Part shown: one piece after another, positions 8,253 through 18,100 of the stretch
Layout: each line of letters opens with the position of its first letter
How positions within the stretch are numbered: position 1 is the first letter of the stretch
Source: Candidatus Thiodiazotropha sp. (ex Codakia rugifera)
GTDB taxonomy: Bacteria > Pseudomonadota > Gammaproteobacteria > Chromatiales > Chromatiaceae
Length of the DNA: 64,000 nucleotides
Reading direction: 5' to 3'
Assembly: GCA_025656675.1 (NCBI GenBank)
Contig: JAHXHN010000002.1
Coordinates: 124,001 to 188,000, forward strand
Position numbers and translations under genes: made by a program
Notes under the pieces: model-generated
The model's database searches: none
Seen by the model: only the letters and a program-made list of their open reading frames with translations
Told to the model about the DNA's origin: nothing

Positions 8253-8642
8253 TTACAGACAACTGCGCCCCACTGGCTTGGTAAGACCGGCAAATCGGCA
8301 TGCCATTTTTGCACCACCAGGAAACAGGTTCTCTATGTAGCGTTTGTTCCAACGGCAATCATTTTGGTCCTTACAGAGGTTACGGGCCAGGATCGGGATT
8401 TCCGGGGCGATCTCATACTCTTTGTAAAAACGATGCAGGAAATCAATCAACAGCCAGTGTTCATCAGTCAATTGTACCCCATCAGCTTCTGCAAGGGCTT
8501 CCGTAACAGCAGGACTCCAATCTTCGAAGTCCAATAGGTAACCATCCTTATCGATAGCTATCATCCTGCCTTCAACTTCTATGCTGGTATGGGCCTTAAC
8601 AGAATCAGGAGAGCTTTCTGTCTCCGAATATTCAAGCCTCAT
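8253..8642 (-). CDS. DsrC/TusE-family sulfur-carrier protein with a lengthened C-terminal arm
   Basis: A 129-residue protein matching the DsrC/TusE fold from about residue 24: DKDGYLLDFEDWSPAVTEALA, LTDEHWLLIDFLHRFYKEYEIAPEIPIL and NKRYIENLFPGGAKMACRFAGL. These proteins carry sulfur as a persulfide or trisulfide on C-terminal cysteines, for tRNA thiolation (TusE) or dissimilatory sulfur metabolism (DsrC). Canonical DsrC has two cysteines separated by ten residues with the last near the terminus. Here the cysteines in MACRF and RSCL are separated by twelve, so the arm is two residues longer and ends in Leu. The first 23 residues are an unusual acidic extension. Good ribosome-binding site AAGGAG. 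An FNR-type box lies about 90 bp upstream. It is not next to dsrAB or tus genes here. Confidence 0.9.
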   Translation of the reverse strand: MRLEYSETESSPDSVKAHTSIEVEGRMIAIDKDGYLLDFEDWSPAVTEALAEADGVQLTDEHWLLIDFLHRFYKEYEIAPEIPILARNLCKDQNDCRWNKRYIENLFPGGAKMACRFAGLTKPVGRSCL

Positions 8643-8732
8643 CTTAGTCTCCTTGGTGTGTTATGAAACGATGATTTTATAGTTGTTGTCTTTTAAAAAT
8701 AGCAGGATTCTGATTCGGATTCCGATCTAGGG

Positions 8733-8746
8733 TTGATTTGGATCAA
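8733..8746. promoter_or_regulatory. Perfect FNR/ANR-type binding site upstream of dsrC-like gene
   Basis: TTGATTTGGATCAA matches the FNR consensus TTGAT-N4-ATCAA at every fixed position. It is centred about 97 bp before the dsrC-like start codon. On the minus strand a weak -10 candidate (CAGAAT) lies at about the distance expected for a class II site centred at -41.5. An oxygen- or NO-sensing CRP/FNR-family activator is therefore likely to control this gene. Confidence 0.7.
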
Positions 8747-8939
8747 CACATATATACTTAAGAGATATTGAATATAGTCAGTTTTTATAAGTAAAAATAG
8801 TATAAATGGATTTATTGAAGGGCATGCTATAAGAGAAAAGCTGCCGTATGCGAACCGGCTATGCCTGTTTGCTTGAGAGTTCAGTTGCTGATTGAGGGAG
8901 GGTGGCGATAGTTGCGTCTACCGCATGGTCTTTTTTTGA

Positions 8940-9719
8940 TTACTTCTCCTGTTTAGCGAACAAATCCATGATCACCTGATTCCAGCCGGCTGGTCCGGTG
9001 AGATCACTGATGATGGCATCGGGACGCTGTTTGAGACGGATGTGGCTGCCATTCTGTTTGCGAACAATGATGGGAATGTCGACAGCAAGCAACAATTCCC
9101 TATCCTTGTCGCTGTCACCCAGCCCAATCGTTTTACTGATGGGCAATCCCCTTTTTTTCATATGTTTTGTTACAAAACGTATAGCTCGCCCTTTGTCTGT
9201 GTTGCCCAGGAGTTGGAGAAAATGCTTTCCTTGACGAAGTCGCAGTCCTGCCCGCGCAACCTCGAATCTGAACTGTTTCAGTCCGGCATCGTCACCCTGC
9301 CAGATGAAAGCCTCCGAGCCGAGTCTCTGCGTGGCAAGCTGGGCCCTATCCTGAGGTAGCCCGGTAATCTCCATGACCTCTTCAATCTCCATATCGCCGA
9401 AACCGAGTGTGTCATAATTTGGGTTGGTGCGAGAGTCAACCAGAAAATCACGTATCAGCAGATAGCCGGGTGGGGCAATTTGTGGCTCTTCACCGGGATA
9501 GCTGATAACTGCACCGTTTTCCCCTATCATCGGACCATCAAGGTTCAGTTTCTGCATGAAAACGGCTAGTTCAGCCTGGGTTTTACTTGAAACCGGGATA
9601 ACTGGCGTATTGTTCTCTTTCAGTTTCTGCAGCGCAGGAAACACCTGATGATAGTCGTCACTATCTTGGTCTAGCAAGGTTTCATCCAGGTCAGTGAAGA
9701 GAAGCCAGCCTGTTGTCAT
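8940..9719 (-). CDS. Mannosyl-3-phosphoglycerate phosphatase-like HAD hydrolase
   Basis: A 259-residue HAD-superfamily IIB phosphatase. Motif I is LFTDLDETLLD at residues 7-17 (nucleophile Asp and acid/base Asp), motif II is the Ser in PVIPVSSKT, the cap contains GENGAVISYPG, and motif IV is IGLGDSDKDRELL. These match the MPGP/YedP group, which removes the phosphate from mannosyl- or glucosyl-3-phosphoglycerate during compatible-solute synthesis. No sugar-transferase partner gene is next to it, so the substrate is inferred from family alone. It appears to be a single-gene unit. Confidence 0.85.
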   Translation of the reverse strand: MTTGWLLFTDLDETLLDQDSDDYHQVFPALQKLKENNTPVIPVSSKTQAELAVFMQKLNLDGPMIGENGAVISYPGEEPQIAPPGYLLIRDFLVDSRTNPNYDTLGFGDMEIEEVMEITGLPQDRAQLATQRLGSEAFIWQGDDAGLKQFRFEVARAGLRLRQGKHFLQLLGNTDKGRAIRFVTKHMKKRGLPISKTIGLGDSDKDRELLLAVDIPIIVRKQNGSHIRLKQRPDAIISDLTGPAGWNQVIMDLFAKQEK

Positions 9720-9827
9720 AGCGCTCTATTTAAGCCGTCATGGAATAGTGGCAAGGTAGTGATTACTAAACTTCTTTCGGGTTTGAAATAAGTAAAAAAT
9801 CAGCTACCTATTCCCATTATTTCACTA

Positions 9828-10844
9828 TCACAGTGAAAAGTATTGTTTGAGGGTTCCTTCCAGTTGATCGAGAAATAAGTATCTTTTTTTGTAAAGAGAC
9901 CGTTTTTTGCTCTCGATCTCTTTTCTTGTTCTTCTTATCAAGTATGCAGGGAGTTTATAAAACTCATCACTGTGGTATGAAGCTCCACGATCCTGCCAGA
10001 CTTTGTCGTAATTGAGCACGATCAACTGCTCTTTATTTGCTAGCCTATAGTAGTTATGTCGATGCTGTCTATAGGCGTTGGAGACGGCAATTATTCTTGA
10101 TATACCCAGATGACTGCAAAGTATCTGAAAGATTTCTATGAGCAAATCACGTGGACGTATACCATGTGTCTGTTTGGTAATGTCGCGGTATATCTCTTTA
10201 ATGCTTGCTGATTTCCTACCCTGAATTGCGCCTATGATCGCATCAATCTGACCGCTCTCATATTGATAGAAAGAGAAAGCAAGCGAGAATATCCGGCTAT
10301 CCGCTATATAGAGGTTGATGACTAGCAGTCCTTCACGAAGAAAATTACGGTTTTTGTCTAATACAATACGCAGCCCCGGATAGACTTCGTTCAATTCTGT
10401 AATGATAATTTGTTTGCGATTTCGAAGGCTGAATTTATCTTCGAGTCGGTCGACTGTGACACAATGATTGTGAAGATGCTCAATTCGAGTCAATACCCCC
10501 CAGCTTGAACATTGATAGGGCCAGAATATATTGAGGATCGTTTCAGGATAGTCTTTAACAAGTCCCTCGAAAGATTCTCTTTGTGCTTGATTCATCCCAG
10601 TCAGTTTACTGAGATTGAGAAGCCCGAAACAGAAAAAGGCAACTTTTGCCTGACGCGGACCTAATTTTAGAGGGCTATATGGACGTGAAACCTCGACTTT
10701 AGAGATGGCTCCATAGATTAATTTCAATATCCATAGGGTTTTTTTATACCTGGGCACTTTGCTATTCGTCCATAAATCCGTGCATTTCTGCCCGGTGCCA
10801 ATAAAAAACCAATTGTATTCGAGATAGTTAATGCTGTTTGTCAA
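9828..10844 (-). CDS. VirK/YbjX (DUF535) family protein
   Basis: A 338-residue protein. The C-terminal two thirds match the DUF535 pattern: VINLYIADSRIFSLAFSFYQ, IIGAIQGRKSASIKEIYRDITK, GIRPRDLLIEIFQILCSHLGI and IIAVSNAYRQHRHNYYR. Family members (VirK, YbjX, Mig-14-linked) are tied to envelope stress and antimicrobial-peptide resistance in enterobacteria, but the biochemistry is unknown. The gene is clearly more AT-rich than its neighbours and has many Lys/Ile/Tyr codons, which suggests horizontal arrival. A perfect 14-bp palindrome (CCTCTAATTAGAGG, 10868-10881) sits some 25 bp upstream of the start and may be an operator. Confidence 0.82.
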   Translation of the reverse strand: MTNSINYLEYNWFFIGTGQKCTDLWTNSKVPRYKKTLWILKLIYGAISKVEVSRPYSPLKLGPRQAKVAFFCFGLLNLSKLTGMNQAQRESFEGLVKDYPETILNIFWPYQCSSWGVLTRIEHLHNHCVTVDRLEDKFSLRNRKQIIITELNEVYPGLRIVLDKNRNFLREGLLVINLYIADSRIFSLAFSFYQYESGQIDAIIGAIQGRKSASIKEIYRDITKQTHGIRPRDLLIEIFQILCSHLGISRIIAVSNAYRQHRHNYYRLANKEQLIVLNYDKVWQDRGASYHSDEFYKLPAYLIRRTRKEIESKKRSLYKKRYLFLDQLEGTLKQYFSL

Positions 10845-10867
10845 ACTTAGTGACGATGTGATCGATT

Positions 10868-10881
10868 CCTCTAATTAGAGG
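10868..10881. promoter_or_regulatory. 14-bp perfect palindrome upstream of VirK-like gene
   Basis: CCTCTAATTAGAGG is fully self-complementary and lies 24 bp before the start codon of the minus-strand DUF535 gene, in the position of a promoter operator. No regulator gene is adjacent and no other copy is seen, so function is a guess. Confidence 0.3.
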
Positions 10882-11117
10882 GGCTTGCAATTTTGCTGAT
10901 CAAAGCATAAAAAAACTATATAATCAGTAAGATAAAATGGATATTACTTAAAGCGTCTCTGTGGATTCAGTTTTTGAAGGATACAGCGTTCTTACCGGTA
11001 GTTCGTGATGAGAACCAACGAAGAGGTTTTTAAACAGATTGCCATACTAGGTTTGGCCGTACTGTAGACTGTTGTATTGATGAAGATAGTCTACAACTCG
11101 GCTGATCTCTCTCTGTT

Positions 11118-12191
11118 TCAACCAATCAGGGCGACACTCTTAACCTGGGCATAGAGCTGCATCCCCTCGTGCAACCCCAGTCCCAGCCCCGATCGGCGAG
11201 TGATACGTGAGAGGAGTGTCTGGCCATCAAACAGCTCGAGTCGCACGATCATCTGGGTTTGGTTGACCTCTTTGGTATCTACAACGATGGCAGGCAGGAT
11301 ATTGATGATACTGGTATCCGAATGGGCTTTCAGGGAGAGACTGACATCCCTGGCCTGAATGCGTACCCGGGCATGCCGACCGACTGGCAGGTCTTCCCTT
11401 GCAACCGCCACACGCCCCCCATGCATCGAGATCCAGGTAAGGTGGAAGGTATGATCGTGAGCGGAGACACTACCCGCCAGGGTTGCTGCTGCATCATCAA
11501 ATTGGGCCATGGGCAAATCAAGTTGTGTCAGCAGATTGGCGGCGGTGCCTGTGGCAATGACTTTGCCTGCATCCAGTACGACCATCTGATCGGCAAGATG
11601 GGCCACTTCGTTAGGATCGTGGGAAACATACAGTGAAGGGATGGCTAACTCATCGTTAAGGTTCTCAAGATAGGGTAGTATTGATCGTTTGGCACCATGA
11701 TCCAGGGCCGACAGGGGCTCATCCATCAGCAGTAGACGTGGGCTGGTCAATAGTGCCCGGGCAATGGCGACACGCTGTCGCTCACCCCCTGAAAGACGAT
11801 GAGTGGCACGCTGGATAAACGGGCCAATGCCCAGCAGTTCGACAACACTGTCAAAATCTATTTTTCTGTTGGCCTTGGGGATTCTACGCCAGCCATACTC
11901 CAGATTACGCCGAACCGAGAGATGAGGAAACAGACTGGCTTCCTGGAACACGTAACCCAATGGGCGTTGATGAGTTGGTATAAACTGATGCTCATCCTGC
12001 CAAATCTCACCGTTAATTTTAACCACACCATTGCTGGGTCGAATGAGTCCGGCTATTGCACGCAACAGACTGGTCTTTCCAGATCCAGAACGACCGAAAA
12101 GCGCGATTACACCATTTGCCGGCACCTCGAACGATATATCCAGGTGGAAATCCCCAAGCTGTTTAGTGAGGCTGACTTCAATCGTGCTCAT
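11118..12191 (-). CDS. modC: Molybdate ABC transporter ATP-binding protein ModC
   Basis: A 357-residue ABC ATPase; translation starts at the ATG at 12191, which overlaps the modB stop as ATGA. Walker [10 protein letters not shown] (about residues 31-39), Q-loop [12 protein letters not shown], signature [12 protein letters not shown] and Walker [13 protein letters not shown] are intact. The C-terminal 110 residues form the molybdate-binding TOBE-like domain typical of ModC ([18 protein letters not shown]). It powers molybdate import across the inner membrane together with ModB and ModA. It is last in the modABC operon. Confidence 0.95.
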   Translation of the reverse strand: MSTIEVSLTKQLGDFHLDISFEVPANGVIALFGRSGSGKTSLLRAIAGLIRPSNGVVKINGEIWQDEHQFIPTHQRPLGYVFQEASLFPHLSVRRNLEYGWRRIPKANRKIDFDSVVELLGIGPFIQRATHRLSGGERQRVAIARALLTSPRLLLMDEPLSALDHGAKRSILPYLENLNDELAIPSLYVSHDPNEVAHLADQMVVLDAGKVIATGTAANLLTQLDLPMAQFDDAAATLAGSVSAHDHTFHLTWISMHGGRVAVAREDLPVGRHARVRIQARDVSLSLKAHSDTSIINILPAIVVDTKEVNQTQMIVRLELFDGQTLLSRITRRSGLGLGLHEGMQLYAQVKSVALIG

Positions 12192-12862
12192 CGACCGCTC
12201 CGGCGCAATCGTTTCTCCAGTAAGTACATGGAGTAGACCACAATGAAGGCAAACAGCAGCATTCCACCGGCCAGCCAGTGGGCCTGTTCCCACTCCAGAG
12301 TCTCCACATGATCGTAGATAGCCACCGACAGGACCTTGGTCTCTCCCGGGATATTGCCACCGATCATCAACACGACACCAAACTCGCCGACTGTATGGGC
12401 AAAGCCCAGCACAGATCCGGTGAGAAACCCGGGCCGGGCGAGGGGGATGGCGATACCGAAAAATCGTGCTAAAGGGGAGGCGCGCAAGGTGGCGGCTACC
12501 TCCATGGGACGTTCACCCATTGCCTCAAAGGCATTGCGAATCGGCTGTACGACAAAGGGTAAAGAGTAGATGACCGATCCGATCACCAGACCGGGAAAGG
12601 TGAATGCCAGCGTACCCAGACCTAGGGATTGAGTCAGCTCTCCGATGGGACCGTTCGGGCCCAACATCAGTAGCAGATAGAAACCGAGCACTGTGGGGGG
12701 TAGTACCAGTGGCAGTGCGACAAGGCTGCCGATGATCTCTTTCCACCAGACCTTGGAGCGGGACAGCCACCAGGCTACCGGAGTGCCAAGAATCAACAAC
12801 ACCAGGGTTGTTGTTGTAGCCAGTTTCAGGGTCAGCCAAACTGGCTGCCAATCCATCTCCAT
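12188..12862 (-). CDS. modB: Molybdate ABC transporter permease ModB
   Basis: A 224-residue inner-membrane protein with about five to six helices. The EAA-like cytoplasmic loop that contacts the ATPase is seen in [19 protein letters not shown], and the family-typical segments [15 protein letters not shown] and [20 protein letters not shown] are present. It forms the membrane channel for molybdate. Start at 12862 (a second Met is two codons in). It overlaps modC by four bases and follows modA by 40 bp. Confidence 0.95.
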   Translation of the reverse strand: MEMDWQPVWLTLKLATTTTLVLLILGTPVAWWLSRSKVWWKEIIGSLVALPLVLPPTVLGFYLLLMLGPNGPIGELTQSLGLGTLAFTFPGLVIGSVIYSLPFVVQPIRNAFEAMGERPMEVAATLRASPLARFFGIAIPLARPGFLTGSVLGFAHTVGEFGVVLMIGGNIPGETKVLSVAIYDHVETLEWEQAHWLAGGMLLFAFIVVYSMYLLEKRLRRSGR

Positions 12863-12902
12863 GGGTGTTTGAAAACCTCACTCTATTTGTAGATGCAGAG
12901 GG

Positions 12903-13646
12903 CTATTCAGTCATATAGCCAAACTTATCGATTGTGACTTGTGCAGCGGGACCCTTCAAATAGGCCATGAACGCAATTGCAGCAGGATTCTCCTCTCCTT
13001 TGGCTAGCAAAACGGCATCTTGCCGTATCGGTTCATACAGCGTATTGGGTATATCCCAGTGGTTGCCGCCGCCATTCAGCGCAATCTGTGCTTTGGCGAT
13101 GAAACCAACTTCAGCATTGGATGTTGCTACAAACTGATAGGTTTGAGCGATACTGTCGCCGATGACCCATTTCTGTTCCAGTTTTTTATCAAGTTTTAAC
13201 CGCTTTAGTGCGGTGACGGCTGCGTTCCCGTAGGGTGCTGTCTTAGGATTGGCCAGCGCCAGTTTATTAAAATCAGCCTGCTGGAGTGTCATTTCGCTGA
13301 GCTGACGTTGTTCATCCTTGCTCCAGAGTACCAGTTGACCAATGGCATAGGTAAATCGTCCATGGGCCAGTCCATCGATCTCGAGCTTTTTGGGTCGGTG
13401 CTGGTCAGCTGACATAAAGACCTCAAATGGAGCCCCGTTGCGGATCTGAGTATAGAGCTTTCCTGTTGAACCATAGCTGATAATCGTTTTGTGCCGACTG
13501 CTTTTTTCGAAGTTGGCTGCAATCTCCTTCATGGCACCGGTAAAATTGGCAGCAACAGCAATTTTAACTTCACCGGCATGAATGCCCTGAGCGAATATCA
13601 GACCGAAAAGGGTACTGTAAAGCACCTGTGAAGTTGCGCTGTTCAT
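12903..13646 (-). CDS. modA: Molybdate-binding periplasmic protein ModA
   Basis: A 247-residue secreted binding protein. After a signal peptide ending near GIHA, the mature chain begins EVKIAVAANFTGAMKEIA, the usual ModA start whose Ser/Ala-Asn loop binds the oxyanion. Further family segments are ISYGSTGKLYTQIRNGAPFEVFMSADQ and YGNAAVTALKRL. It captures molybdate or tungstate for ModBC. It is the first gene of the operon; I saw no clear ModE box in the 390 bp upstream and no modE gene here. Confidence 0.94.
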   Translation of the reverse strand: MNSATSQVLYSTLFGLIFAQGIHAGEVKIAVAANFTGAMKEIAANFEKSSRHKTIISYGSTGKLYTQIRNGAPFEVFMSADQHRPKKLEIDGLAHGRFTYAIGQLVLWSKDEQRQLSEMTLQQADFNKLALANPKTAPYGNAAVTALKRLKLDKKLEQKWVIGDSIAQTYQFVATSNAEVGFIAKAQIALNGGGNHWDIPNTLYEPIRQDAVLLAKGEENPAAIAFMAYLKGPAAQVTIDKFGYMTE

Positions 13647-14039
13647 TTAACTATTCCTTGATTAGTGAGTTTATTCCGTCAGATCTTATTTATACCCTGT
13701 TAACGGCAGATGAGGGATACAACTTCTCAAATGGTGGTAGCGGCACATTCTATGTCATCCTAAGTTAACCTGGAACTGGACGCCAATTAGAAGGCTGAAT
13801 CTCAAAATCCGATGTGGATGTAGTGCATAGTGTCGATATGCTCATTGAGTGACTTACAGTTTGAGTGGAACGTATGGCAGTGGTTCATACTCTAAAAAAC
13901 GGCATATTTGAGAGGATAATCGGCGGTAGGCCCCGATATAGATACGGATTGTATGGCAAGAGACTGTTATTCTTCACATCTTGCATAGACTTTACAGGTC
14001 GGATTTCTAGTCAGCAGTGATTTATGTGTCAGAAAAAAT
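13647..14039. other. Intergenic region between modA and the RND operon
   Basis: About 390 bp between two divergently transcribed operons, so it must hold both promoters. The sequence is AT-rich. I looked for the ModE half-sites (ATCGCTATATA type) and a molybdenum-cofactor riboswitch fold and found neither. No small gene is convincing. Confidence 0.5.
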
Positions 14040-15140
14040 ATGATGTCATTATTAAGCAATAAATTACTCTGTCTGATGATCTCCCTCTTACTTATGATCA
14101 ACAGTTCACTCGGTTGGTCGGCGGAAAAGCAACCCCCTCTGGTGATCGTGGCAAAGGCAAAGGAGGGTGACTTTGTTGAACGGATAGAGGCATTGGGTAC
14201 ACTCAAGGCGAATGAGTCTGTTGAACTGACGGTCAATGTTACCGAGAGTGTGACCGCCATCCACTTCGATGACGGTCAGCGAGTGGAAGCGGGTCAGGTG
14301 CTGGTGGAGATGACCCGTAGCGAAGAGCATGCCCTGTTGGAGGAGGCGCGGGCGAACCTCAATGAAGCCAGGCGTCAACACAACCGGGTGAAACGGCTGG
14401 AATCCCAGGGTATTGAGGCGCAGTCACTGCTCGATCAGCGTCGGCGTGAGGTGGATACTGCGAGCGCACGCCTGGCGGTTATCGAGTCGCGACTTAAAGA
14501 TCGGTTGATCAGTGCTCCCTTTTCCGGGGTGGTTGGACTGCGGAACATCAGTGTCGGCGCACTCGTGGAGACGGGAGACACCATTACAACCCTGGATGAT
14601 GACAGCGTGATGAAACTGGAATTCGCTGTCCCCTCCGCCTATCTGTCAAATCTGCAGCCTGGTCTTTTGATAAAGGCCCGTACCCGGGCCTTTAAAGCGC
14701 GGGTTTTCAATGGAAAAGTGAAAGTCGTGGATAGCCGTGTGGACCCAGTCAATCGTTCAGTAATGGTGCGAGCCATTATCACCAATCCGGAACGGCTCCT
14801 GAAGCCGGGAATGCTGATGACTGTCGAGATGTTACACAGTGCACGCCGTGCCCTGTTGATACCCGAATCGGCACTGATGCCTAAGGGTAGCGATCAGTTT
14901 GTACTGCATGTGAACGGTGAAGATAACCGAGTAGAGAAGCGGAAAATCATAATCGGGTCTCGACGCCCTGGCGAGGTCGAGGTGATCGATGGACTTCAGG
15001 CAGGCGATCGAGTCATCACACACGGAACAGATAAGGCCCGTGTTGGTGCGATCGTCAAAATAAAAGGGACCCAAGAGGGTGGTTTGCCGATACAGGAGTT
15101 GTTGAAGCCTGTGGCCAAAGCCGCCAAGGGTGAGACATGA
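14040..15140 (+). CDS. RND efflux periplasmic adaptor (membrane-fusion protein)
   Basis: A 366-residue secreted adaptor with an N-terminal signal segment ending near GWSA. Domains run in the usual order: first barrel/lipoyl half (VTAIHFDDGQRVEAGQVLVEM), coiled-coil hairpin (EARANLNEARRQHNRVKRLE to ARLAVIESRL), second lipoyl half (SAPFSGVVGLRNISVGALV), beta-barrel and membrane-proximal domain ending EVIDGLQAGDRVITHGTDK. It links the RND pump encoded next to an outer-membrane channel. The stop codon overlaps the pump start by four bases. No TolC-type gene is in this operon, so the channel must come from elsewhere. Confidence 0.93.
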   Translation: MMSLLSNKLLCLMISLLLMINSSLGWSAEKQPPLVIVAKAKEGDFVERIEALGTLKANESVELTVNVTESVTAIHFDDGQRVEAGQVLVEMTRSEEHALLEEARANLNEARRQHNRVKRLESQGIEAQSLLDQRRREVDTASARLAVIESRLKDRLISAPFSGVVGLRNISVGALVETGDTITTLDDDSVMKLEFAVPSAYLSNLQPGLLIKARTRAFKARVFNGKVKVVDSRVDPVNRSVMVRAIITNPERLLKPGMLMTVEMLHSARRALLIPESALMPKGSDQFVLHVNGEDNRVEKRKIIIGSRRPGEVEVIDGLQAGDRVITHGTDKARVGAIVKIKGTQEGGLPIQELLKPVAKAAKGET

Positions 15141-18100
15141 TCCTCTCGGATCTGTCAGTCAAAAGACCGGTCTTTGCCTCTGTCCTGTCCCTGCTGCTCA
15201 TTGCTTTTGGTTTGGTCGCCTTCGACCAGCTGCCACTACGTGAGTATCCCAATATCGATTCGCCGGTAGTCTCGATTGAGACCCTCTATCCCGGGGCAGC
15301 CGCCAATGTGGTGGAGACCCGGATAACTCAATTGATCGAGGACCGAATCTCAGGTGTTGAGGGTATCCGTTTTATCTCCTCTGTGAGCGAGGATGGCCGT
15401 TCGGTAGTCACCATCGAGTTCGATGTGGATCGGGATATCGACGGGGCGGCCAACGATGTACGAGATCGGGTTTCGGCTATCCTGGATAAGCTACCGTTGG
15501 AAGCGGAGCCACCCGAGATCCAGAAGGTCGACAGCAACGAAGATGTGATCATGTGGCTTAACCTGACCAGTGACCAGATGACGGTACCGGAGCTGTCGGA
15601 CTATGCGCGCCGTTATCTGGTGGATCGTTTTTCAGTGCTCGACGGTGTGGCCCGGGTACGGGTCGGGGGTGGTCAGACCTATGCGATGCGGGTGTGGATC
15701 GACCGCCAGGCCCTTGCTGCGCGCGGCCTGACAGTGACCGATGTGGAGCAGGCCTTGCGTGCCGGAAATCTGGAGTTGCCAGCTGGCAGTATCGATTCGG
15801 TTGACCGGGTCTTCACAGTACGGGTCGACAGGACATTCCATACCGCGGATGACTTTGCCAAACTGGTCCTTGCGCGGGGCAAGGATGGTTATCTGGTGCG
15901 TCTCGGTGAGGTGGCACGGGTGGAGAAGGGTGCCCAGGAGACCCGTACCTTCTTTCGTGGCAATGGGGTACCGATGGTGGGTATAGGCATCATCAAACAA
16001 TCCACTGCCAACACCCTCACCGTTGCCGATGCGGCTAAGGATGAGAGGGTGAGAATCAATGCCACCCTTCCGCGAGGGATGGAGATCAAACAGAGTTACG
16101 ATACGTCGATCTTTATCGAGGGGGCCATCTCCGAGGTCTATAAGACCCTGTTTATCGCAATTGCCCTGGTGGTGGGTGTCATCTTCCTGTTTCTCGGCAG
16201 TGTACGGGCGATGATCGTACCTGCAGTCGCGGTCCCGGTCTCTCTTGTGGCCACATTTCTTGTGCTGTTGATGCTTGGCTTTACCATCAATATCCTGACC
16301 CTGTTGGCATTGGTGCTGGCTATCGGTCTGGTAGTGGACGATGCGATCGTCATGTTGGAGAACATCCATCGACGTATGGAGGTGTATGGCGAGACACGAT
16401 TGGTAGCTGCTTTTCGCGGCTCCCGTCAGGTAGCGTTTGCAGTGATATCGACCACAATCGTATTGGTCTCTGTATTTACCCCTATTGCCTTTCTGGGTGG
16501 TGATATAGGCCGACTTTTCTCTGAGTTTGCCTTGACCATGGCGGCGGCTGTCAGCTTTTCCAGTCTGGTGGCACTGTCACTTTCGCCGATGCTGGCCTCA
16601 CAGATATTACCGTCCAGTCATGGTGACCGCGCCAGTCTCAGTCGGGGTGTGGATTGGCTTTTCGGTCGTATCCGGGATTTCTATATCAAGACCTTAAGTG
16701 GCGCGATGCATCATGTCTGGATGATGTTGTTACTGTTTGGCGGCATTTTGGGTGGCGCCTATTGGTTGTTCCAAGAGATCCCTGACGAGTATGCCCCGAA
16801 GGAAGACCGGGGGGGCTTCTATCTCATCGTCAACGGTCCTGAAGGGGCCTCCTATGACTACATGAAAGATTACATGGATGAGATAGAACGGCGCATGATG
16901 CCCTATGTAGAGTCCGGTGAAATTTCCCGCCTGCTGGTTCGGGCGCCACGGACCTTCAGTAACTTCGCTATCTTCAATGGGGGTATAGTCATTAATTTAC
17001 TCAGCGACTGGGACTCCCGTCGCTCCGCCTGGGTGATTATGGATGAGCTACGTAAAAAGCTGTCTGATCTACCCGGCGTCAAGGTATTTCCTGTCATGCG
17101 TCAAGGCTTTGGTCGACGTATTCAGAAACCGATTCAGTTCGTGATCGGTGGTGGCACTTACCAGGAACTGGCTGAATGGCGTGATAGTCTCCTGCAAAAG
17201 ATTAATGAGGATAACCCAGGCTTTCTAGGGATTAACTGGGACTACAAGGAGACCAAACCACAGCTCAAGGTGGTAATCGATTACGACCGTGCCGCGCAGC
17301 TTGGCGTTACCGTGGAGAGTATCGGCCGTACCTTGGAGACCATGTTCGGATCTCGCCGTGTGACCACCTATATTGAAGCGGGTGAGGAGTATGATGTCAT
17401 CCTGGAAGGTGAGCGCCAGGATCAGCAGACGCCGACAGATCTGAGTCATCTCTATGTGCGATCAGATACCAACGGGCAGCTGATTCAGCTGGCCAATCTA
17501 ATCAGTCTGCAGGAGGTTGCAGATTCGATTAAACTCAATCGTTATAACCGGGTGCGTGCTATCACCATAGAAGCCAACCTGAAACATGGATTGGCGTTGG
17601 GCTCAGCACTGGGTTATCTCGAAGGACTAGTCCATGATCATCTTCCCGCACATGCGATCATTGACTACAAAGGACAGTCTCGTGACTACAAAACGGCAGG
17701 TGGTTCGGTCAAGTTTGTTTTATTGCTCGGAGTGGTGATTGTCTACCTGGTGCTGGCTGCCCAATTTGAAAGCTGGGTGCATCCGTTTGTGATCATGCTG
17801 ACGGTTCCACTGGCGATGGCGGGGGCTCTGCTCGGTCTTTACCTGACTGACCAGACCCTCAATATTTACAGTCAGATCGGCCTCATTATGCTGGTTGGTC
17901 TGGCCGCCAAGAACGGCATCCTGATCGTTGAATTCACCAATCAACTCAGGGACTCAGGCAAGGAAATCGGTGAAGCCCTGATGGAGGCAGCTCATGTTCG
18001 GTTTCGTCCGATTGTCATGACCGGTATCACGACTGCAGCTGGCTCTGTACCCTTGCTGCTCTCTTCCGGCGCCGGGTCTGAAACACGTACCGTTATCGGG

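Noticed and set aside
13647-14039. ModE operator or molybdenum-cofactor riboswitch before modA
   Set aside because: No pair of TATATA-type half-sites at the required spacing and no conserved RNA fold could be found.
15632-16369. 245-codon open frame on the minus strand within the RND pump gene
   Set aside because: It is rich in His, Gln and Arg with no fold pattern, and lies fully opposite a strongly coding pump gene; it is a shadow frame.
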